Source: Nitrospiraceae bacterium | Lineage (GTDB): Bacteria > Nitrospirota > Thermodesulfovibrionia > Thermodesulfovibrionales > Dissulfurispiraceae | Reading direction: 5' to 3' | DNA length: 9,312 nucleotides | NCBI GenBank assembly: GCA_003170655.1 | Contig: PMYY01000197.1 | Coordinates: 1 to 9,312 of the forward strand | Shown: piece after piece, positions 6,189 to 9,312 of the stretch | Layout: each line of letters starts with the position of its first letter | Numbering within the stretch: position 1 is the first letter of the stretch | Notes under the pieces: generated by a model | The model's input: only the letters and a program-made list of their open reading frames with translations | What the model was told of the DNA's origin: nothing | Database searches by the model: none | Program-made: the position numbers and the translations under genes

Positions 6189-6371
6189 TCACTTCTCGCA
6201 GGATGATTCATATATCGTGACCCATGTCACGTCGGGAAGCGGCAGTCCTATGCTTGTAAGGACATTATTGAAATAAACCCACTCACCCGGGATGAGTCCC
6301 GGGATTTCAGGACTCTCGCACTCCTGGCAACGACCTTCGGCCGGACCAGAATGTGCCAAACTACCGAAAGC
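6189..6371 (-). pseudogene. Coding remnant with a C-x2-C motif (unrecognised)
   Basis: Sixty open codons between a TGA at 6372-6374 and a TGA at 6189-6191 read LAHSGPAEGRCQECESPEIP, then GLIPGEWVYFNNVLTSIG and LPLPDVTWVTIYESSCEK. The C-x2-C pair and the proline-rich, aromatic text look like genuine protein, possibly with a metal site. No start is present. A neighbouring frame over the preceding bases reads DKLVELSVVW, suggesting that a frameshift separates it from its upstream half. It lies between the SDR gene and the treY remnant, on the same strand. I do not recognise the family. Confidence 0.35.
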
Positions 6372-6417
6372 TCAACGAGCTTGTCAAATTAAGTCTGTAC
6401 TACCTCGCAGGCGTCTT

Positions 6418-7167
6418 TCATGCTCCGTAACCGCCGTCAATGTTCAGCACTGTGCCGGTGATGTAGGATGCTTCTGGACTGGCGAGGAATACGACTCCGG
6501 CCGCGACTTCTTCTGGCTTGCCGTAACGGCCCTGCGCAATGGTCGCGAGGAATGCCGGTTTGTAAGCGGAGGCTTCTGCGCTCAAGTCAGTTTCGATGAC
6601 GCCGCATTGCACGACATTGATAGTGATATTGCGCCTGGCAAGGTCACGTGCCGCACCTTTTGTGAAGCCAACGACACCAGCCTTGGTTGCAGCTAAGTCA
6701 GAAACACCAGGAAACCCCGCACGAGTCGCGATGCCGGAACCGATTGTAATTATCCGGCCACCTTCACCCATGACCTTCGCCGCTGCGCGAATCCCGGCAA
6801 TCACTCCAAAGAGATTGATCGCATACATCCGGTCGAATTGTGCACTGTTATCGTCGGGGCTGTCAGCGGCCCGAAAGTTAGCCGAACCTGCGTTGTTGAC
6901 TAGTATGTCCAAGTGCCCGAAATGCTCCACGACCGAGTTAATAAGACCTTCGACCTCACGTCTATCGCCTTGATCAGACTTAAAAGCAGCCGCGCGGATA
7001 CCTTTTGCATTGAGGTCGCGTACTACGGCCTCAGCCTTGTCCGCCGAAGCCAGAAAGCTGATAGCGACATCAGCGCCCTCATCCGCCAGCGCTCGAGCCG
7101 TTGCAGCACCGATACCGCGAGAGCCGCCGGTAACTAAAGCAACTTTGCCTGTGAGTTTCTGGGTCAC
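6418..7167 (-). CDS. Short-chain dehydrogenase/reductase (SDR) with the catalytic Tyr replaced by Leu
   Basis: The 249 residues have the full layout of a classical SDR oxidoreductase. The dinucleotide-binding TGGSRGIG is at 13-20, D65 in the adenine-side region, NNAG at 91-94, Asn118 in INLFG, Ser144 in TIGSG, and Lys162 in AATKAG. The C-terminal GxVLNIDGGYGA ends the fold. The usual YxxxK pair reads LAATK, so Leu158 stands where the proton-donating Tyr should be; the common PG after INVVQ is also CG. Family members reduce or oxidise carbonyl/hydroxyl groups with NAD(P)H, but this one may be inactive or have a binding role. Substrate cannot be told. GTG at 7167 follows AAGGAGGA with about eight bases of spacing, a very strong site. 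The gene is intact between two decayed or empty regions and points toward the treY remnant. Confidence 0.88.
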   Translation of the reverse strand: MTQKLTGKVALVTGGSRGIGAATARALADEGADVAISFLASADKAEAVVRDLNAKGIRAAAFKSDQGDRREVEGLINSVVEHFGHLDILVNNAGSANFRAADSPDDNSAQFDRMYAINLFGVIAGIRAAAKVMGEGGRIITIGSGIATRAGFPGVSDLAATKAGVVGFTKGAARDLARRNITINVVQCGVIETDLSAEASAYKPAFLATIAQGRYGKPEEVAAGVVFLASPEASYITGTVLNIDGGYGA

Positions 7168-7709
7168 TATCCTTCCTCCTTGTGAGGGTATTCCGTAAGC
7201 GTCTATAATGCTATCGCCAGAGCACTTGTGCGGTCGTCATTATCTGAAAACAAACTCTTCGACACGGGGGGGTATTCATTGACTCGGGACGTTTTATCTT
7301 CATTAGCCAATATCTTCGGATAATCCTCCCCCCGACAATCAGTATAGCAAGTTTATGCGAAGTGCAAAATGATCACTATCGCGCATATAAATCTAAGAGC
7401 TTTGGAAAGAATTAATATGAAGGTTCGCATAATTTCAACGCTAATCTATCACTAATACTAATATAGAGAAAACAAGAGCTGTTGAGTTGAAAGAGCTAAT
7501 AGATATCCTTTCTGGCACACCAAATCAAGACTTGTAGCTGGAACCTATATTTTCAGACGAAGAGCGCCGATCTTGATTACGGGAAACAATTCGCATCTTT
7601 TCACCGGTCTCTGAGATCAAAACAATCTCCGAAGAATTATGTAGTCTTATTCACTTAGCTCTACACACTTTATAGTAACTGCTCATTAAATCGCAATTTC
7701 CCAAGTTAC
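7168..7709. other. Gene-poor stretch upstream of the SDR gene, with a G/C-tract inverted repeat
   Basis: No convincing gene is seen. Read toward the SDR gene there is a TATACT box (7341-7346) with a weak TTTGCA -35-like hexamer at 7363-7368, spaced 16 bases. If it is used, transcription would begin close to a perfect 7-bp inverted repeat, CGGGGGG at 7265-7271 with CCCCCCG at 7328-7334, lying in the leader. One minus-strand frame over 7203-7350 is open for about 49 codons and protein-like in places, but lacks a start. Multiple short stops break all frames between 7360 and 7700. Confidence 0.35.
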
Positions 7710-7871
7710 TCAGTATTGGGGCACCTGTAAATTAAAATTATCGGACACTTCCTTGCAATTGCGTATCCATTCTTGATCGTTCTTGTCGCCCAAAACGGCT
7801 CTTTCCTGGACAGCGACCCATTTTGAGAACGAACATGCCCTATCTTTGGCCAGTGAGCTGCCCTTCTGCAT
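7710..7871 (-). CDS. Possible small protein of 53 residues (unknown)
   Basis: An ATG at 7871 opens a 53-codon frame ending in TGA at 7710-7712. It reads MQKGSSLAKDRACSFSKWVA, then VQERAVLGDKNDQEWIRNCK and a short tail NFNLQVPQY. The composition is protein-like: amphipathic, rich in charged residues, with two tryptophans and no low-complexity runs. A TAA lies seven codons upstream, so the frame cannot extend further. There is no clear Shine-Dalgarno sequence, which is the main doubt. It could be an independent small gene or the tail of an eroded larger one. I do not recognise it. Confidence 0.4.
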   Translation of the reverse strand: MQKGSSLAKDRACSFSKWVAVQERAVLGDKNDQEWIRNCKEVSDNFNLQVPQY

Positions 7872-7974
7872 CAAATAGTACCGCGATTATATTCACTTAA
7901 TCATAATGTTTGATTGTTATCTCCGGGAAAAGAGGGGATGTAAAATTTTATATCACTTTCCCCCGTTTTCAGAA

Positions 7975-7980
7975 TATAAT
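7975..7980 (+). promoter_or_regulatory. TATAAT -10 box immediately before the HEAT-repeat gene
   Basis: A perfect consensus TATAAT ends seven bases before the ATG at 7988, so transcription from it would start on or next to the start codon. No good TTGACA-like hexamer is seen 16-18 bases upstream, and no Shine-Dalgarno sequence precedes the ATG. Together this suggests a leaderless transcript, but an A+T-rich chance match is possible. Confidence 0.35.
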
Positions 7981-7987
7981 ATAGTCT

Positions 7988-9312
7988 ATGCTTACCCACA
8001 GCGAGAGGCTCTCGTCGGTCCGGAAGGTAATCGAGAGCCTTTTGCGCGCCCGCAAGGCCATAAGGATCTATCCTGACAGCAATCCGGTCACCGACAAGGC
8101 TGTCGATGAGCTTTACTCAGAACTCCTCAAACTACTCGCAATCCAGGATAGACTTTCTTTCGATATAACAAGGGACACAATTCAGTTCGAGCTGGAGGAG
8201 ATTTTCCATTCGGCCTCCCAGGAAAACAATGTACCGCTTTTTTTATTCAGGGATGGCGTAAGGGAAGTTACTTTCAAGAAGGGTCTTACGAGGGACGAAG
8301 TGTTAGGCTTCGTGCGCGTTGTTGCCGGCGATTGGGAGCACGAAGGGAGAGGCGACGACGTCGTAACGAAGATATGGGACCAGGATTTAAAATATATAAG
8401 GTGCATTGTATATGAGCCCGACATGTTCTGCTGGGAAGAAGCCGACGAGATTTTAGGCAGTGGCGTGTCTGCTGAACAACAGCTGTCTGCCGAACTGCTA
8501 AAGGCCCATGCCGACGCTCTATTGAAGAAGGCGGAGAGGGAAGATTTAACCGATCTCATCGAATTCAGCGATGAAGAACTAATCGCCATGCGAAGAGAGC
8601 TCGAAATAAACCAGATCGACAAAACCGGGAAACTGCTCGCTATAATTCTCGAATTATTTCTGCTCGCTGAAACGGAGGAGGAATACAGGGAGATCGAGAA
8701 TATCATGAAAAAAGCTGTGGAGCGAGCACTCGACGGTATGAAGATCGACATACTGGCGGACTTTTTTATCAATGTCAAGAAAACTTATATGGATGCCGAA
8801 ATGGACCCGCGTTTCAAGGTCAACCTCTCCCGCATCTTTTCCTTCTTTAGTTCTGAGATGTTTCTTACAAAGGTGGGGGACATGCTTGATGGCGGGTTAA
8901 GACTGAGTGATGAGACATTCGACAAGCTCATCCTGCTGCTGGACAGGAGATCGATCCCAATCCTTATTACGATACTTGGTTATCTGGATACTATTTCTGC
9001 TCGGAAAACGATAGTCAATATCCTCGGAAAGATAGGAATGACTGATGTACCTGCAGTCACGCGGGGTCTCAGCGACGAACGGTGGTATGTTGTCAGGAAT
9101 ATTGTGATCGCACTCAGGAATATTGGAGACAACGAGGCAAAACAGCGTCTGCTGAAGCTAGTAAGCCATAAGGATGCGAGAGTCCGCAGGGAGGTCATCA
9201 AGTCCCTTGTAAAGATCGGCGGCGCGGAGTTAAGAGGCATTCTGAAGCAAGCCCTTGATGATCCGGATTTGACTATACGACAGACAGCATTGAACTCACT
9301 CTCGCATCTAGA
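7988..9312 (+). CDS. HEAT-repeat domain protein, N-terminal 441 residues (runs off the window)
   Basis: The frame opens at ATG 7988, with a TAG two codons upstream, and stays open to the right edge. The N-terminal third (about 1-150) matches the style of bacterial HEAT-repeat proteins: a helix with LLRARKAIRIYPDSNPVTD, a strand pair SFDITRDTIQFELEEIF, and VREVTFKKGLTRDEVLGFV. A charged, helical middle (about 160-315) follows, with EEYREIENIMKKAVERAL and related helices. From about 323 there are four tandem helix pairs of roughly 30 residues with the HEAT/PBS pattern, for example LGKIGMTDVPAVTRGLSDER, VVRNIVIALRNIGD and HKDARVRREVIKSLVKIGG. HEAT arrays are protein-binding scaffolds; no catalytic motif is visible. 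No signal peptide is seen, so it is likely cytoplasmic. There is no clear ribosome binding site. The partner and role are unknown. Confidence 0.85.
   Translation, partial: MLTHSERLSSVRKVIESLLRARKAIRIYPDSNPVTDKAVDELYSELLKLLAIQDRLSFDITRDTIQFELEEIFHSASQENNVPLFLFRDGVREVTFKKGLTRDEVLGFVRVVAGDWEHEGRGDDVVTKIWDQDLKYIRCIVYEPDMFCWEEADEILGSGVSAEQQLSAELLKAHADALLKKAEREDLTDLIEFSDEELIAMRRELEINQIDKTGKLLAIILELFLLAETEEEYREIENIMKKAVERALDGMKIDILADFFINVKKTYMDAEMDPRFKVNLSRIFSFFSSEMFLTKVGDMLDGGLRLSDETFDKLILLLDRRSIPILITILGYLDTISARKTIVNILGKIGMTDVPAVTRGLSDERWYVVRNIVIALRNIGDNEAKQRLLKLVSHKDARVRREVIKSLVKIGGAELRGILKQALDDPDLTIRQTALNSLSHL

Noticed and set aside
7203..7350. About 49-codon minus-strand frame reading EDYPKILANEDKTSRVNEYP
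   Set aside because: It has no start codon or binding site and lies across the presumed SDR leader; chance cannot be excluded.
7725..7755. Sequence near TGTAAATTAAAATTATCGGACAC, considered as an insertion-sequence end
   Set aside because: No matching inverted copy is present, and it reads naturally as part of the 53-residue frame.
8182..8778. 198-codon minus-strand frame, serine-rich
   Set aside because: It is the antisense shadow of the HEAT-repeat gene, as is the frame at 8980-9240.
1..9312. CRISPR array
   Set aside because: No series of regularly spaced direct repeats was found anywhere in the window.

Overview
The window looks like an accessory, rearranged stretch of a bacterial chromosome. 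A mobile-element end, a truncated regulator, small defence-like genes, a broken tRNA and a decayed metabolic gene lie next to each other, and intact housekeeping-style genes appear only towards the right. The histidine kinase, the TreY remnant and the HEAT-repeat protein are of types common in Desulfobacterota/Deltaproteobacteria and Nitrospirota. That placement is an inference from protein style, not a proven assignment.

Left part (1-749): the C-terminal part of an IS110/IS1111-type transposase runs in from the left edge. It is followed by a structured non-coding region that fits a bridge RNA (seekRNA), with pairings that point to an insertion-sequence right end near 612. Next (750-1988, minus strand) comes the cytoplasmic half of a hybrid histidine kinase that has lost its sensor region.

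Middle part (1960-4425): a plus-strand two-gene operon encodes an AbiEii/MNT-like nucleotidyltransferase and an overlapping 69-residue partner. A minus-strand stand-alone SIR2-like protein, probably an NADase of the anti-phage type, follows. The kinase breakpoint lies on the left of this block and a 40-nt 5' fragment of a tRNA-Leu gene on the right. This is what a small acquired defence islet might look like.

Right-middle (4614-7167, minus strand): a malto-oligosyltrehalose synthase (treY) pseudogene retains both protein ends. It has lost the catalytic middle and carries nonsense and frameshift lesions. Upstream of it are short decayed coding fragments, then an intact short-chain dehydrogenase/reductase with a strong ribosome binding site but a leucine at the usual catalytic tyrosine position.

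Right end (7168-9312): a largely gene-poor stretch carries one possible 53-residue ORF. It is followed by the first 441 codons of a large HEAT-repeat protein that runs off the window; its consensus TATAAT box is so close to the ATG that the message may be leaderless.

The best candidates for something undescribed are the guide-RNA structure of the insertion sequence, the nucleotidyltransferase/small-protein pair and the stand-alone SIR2 protein.
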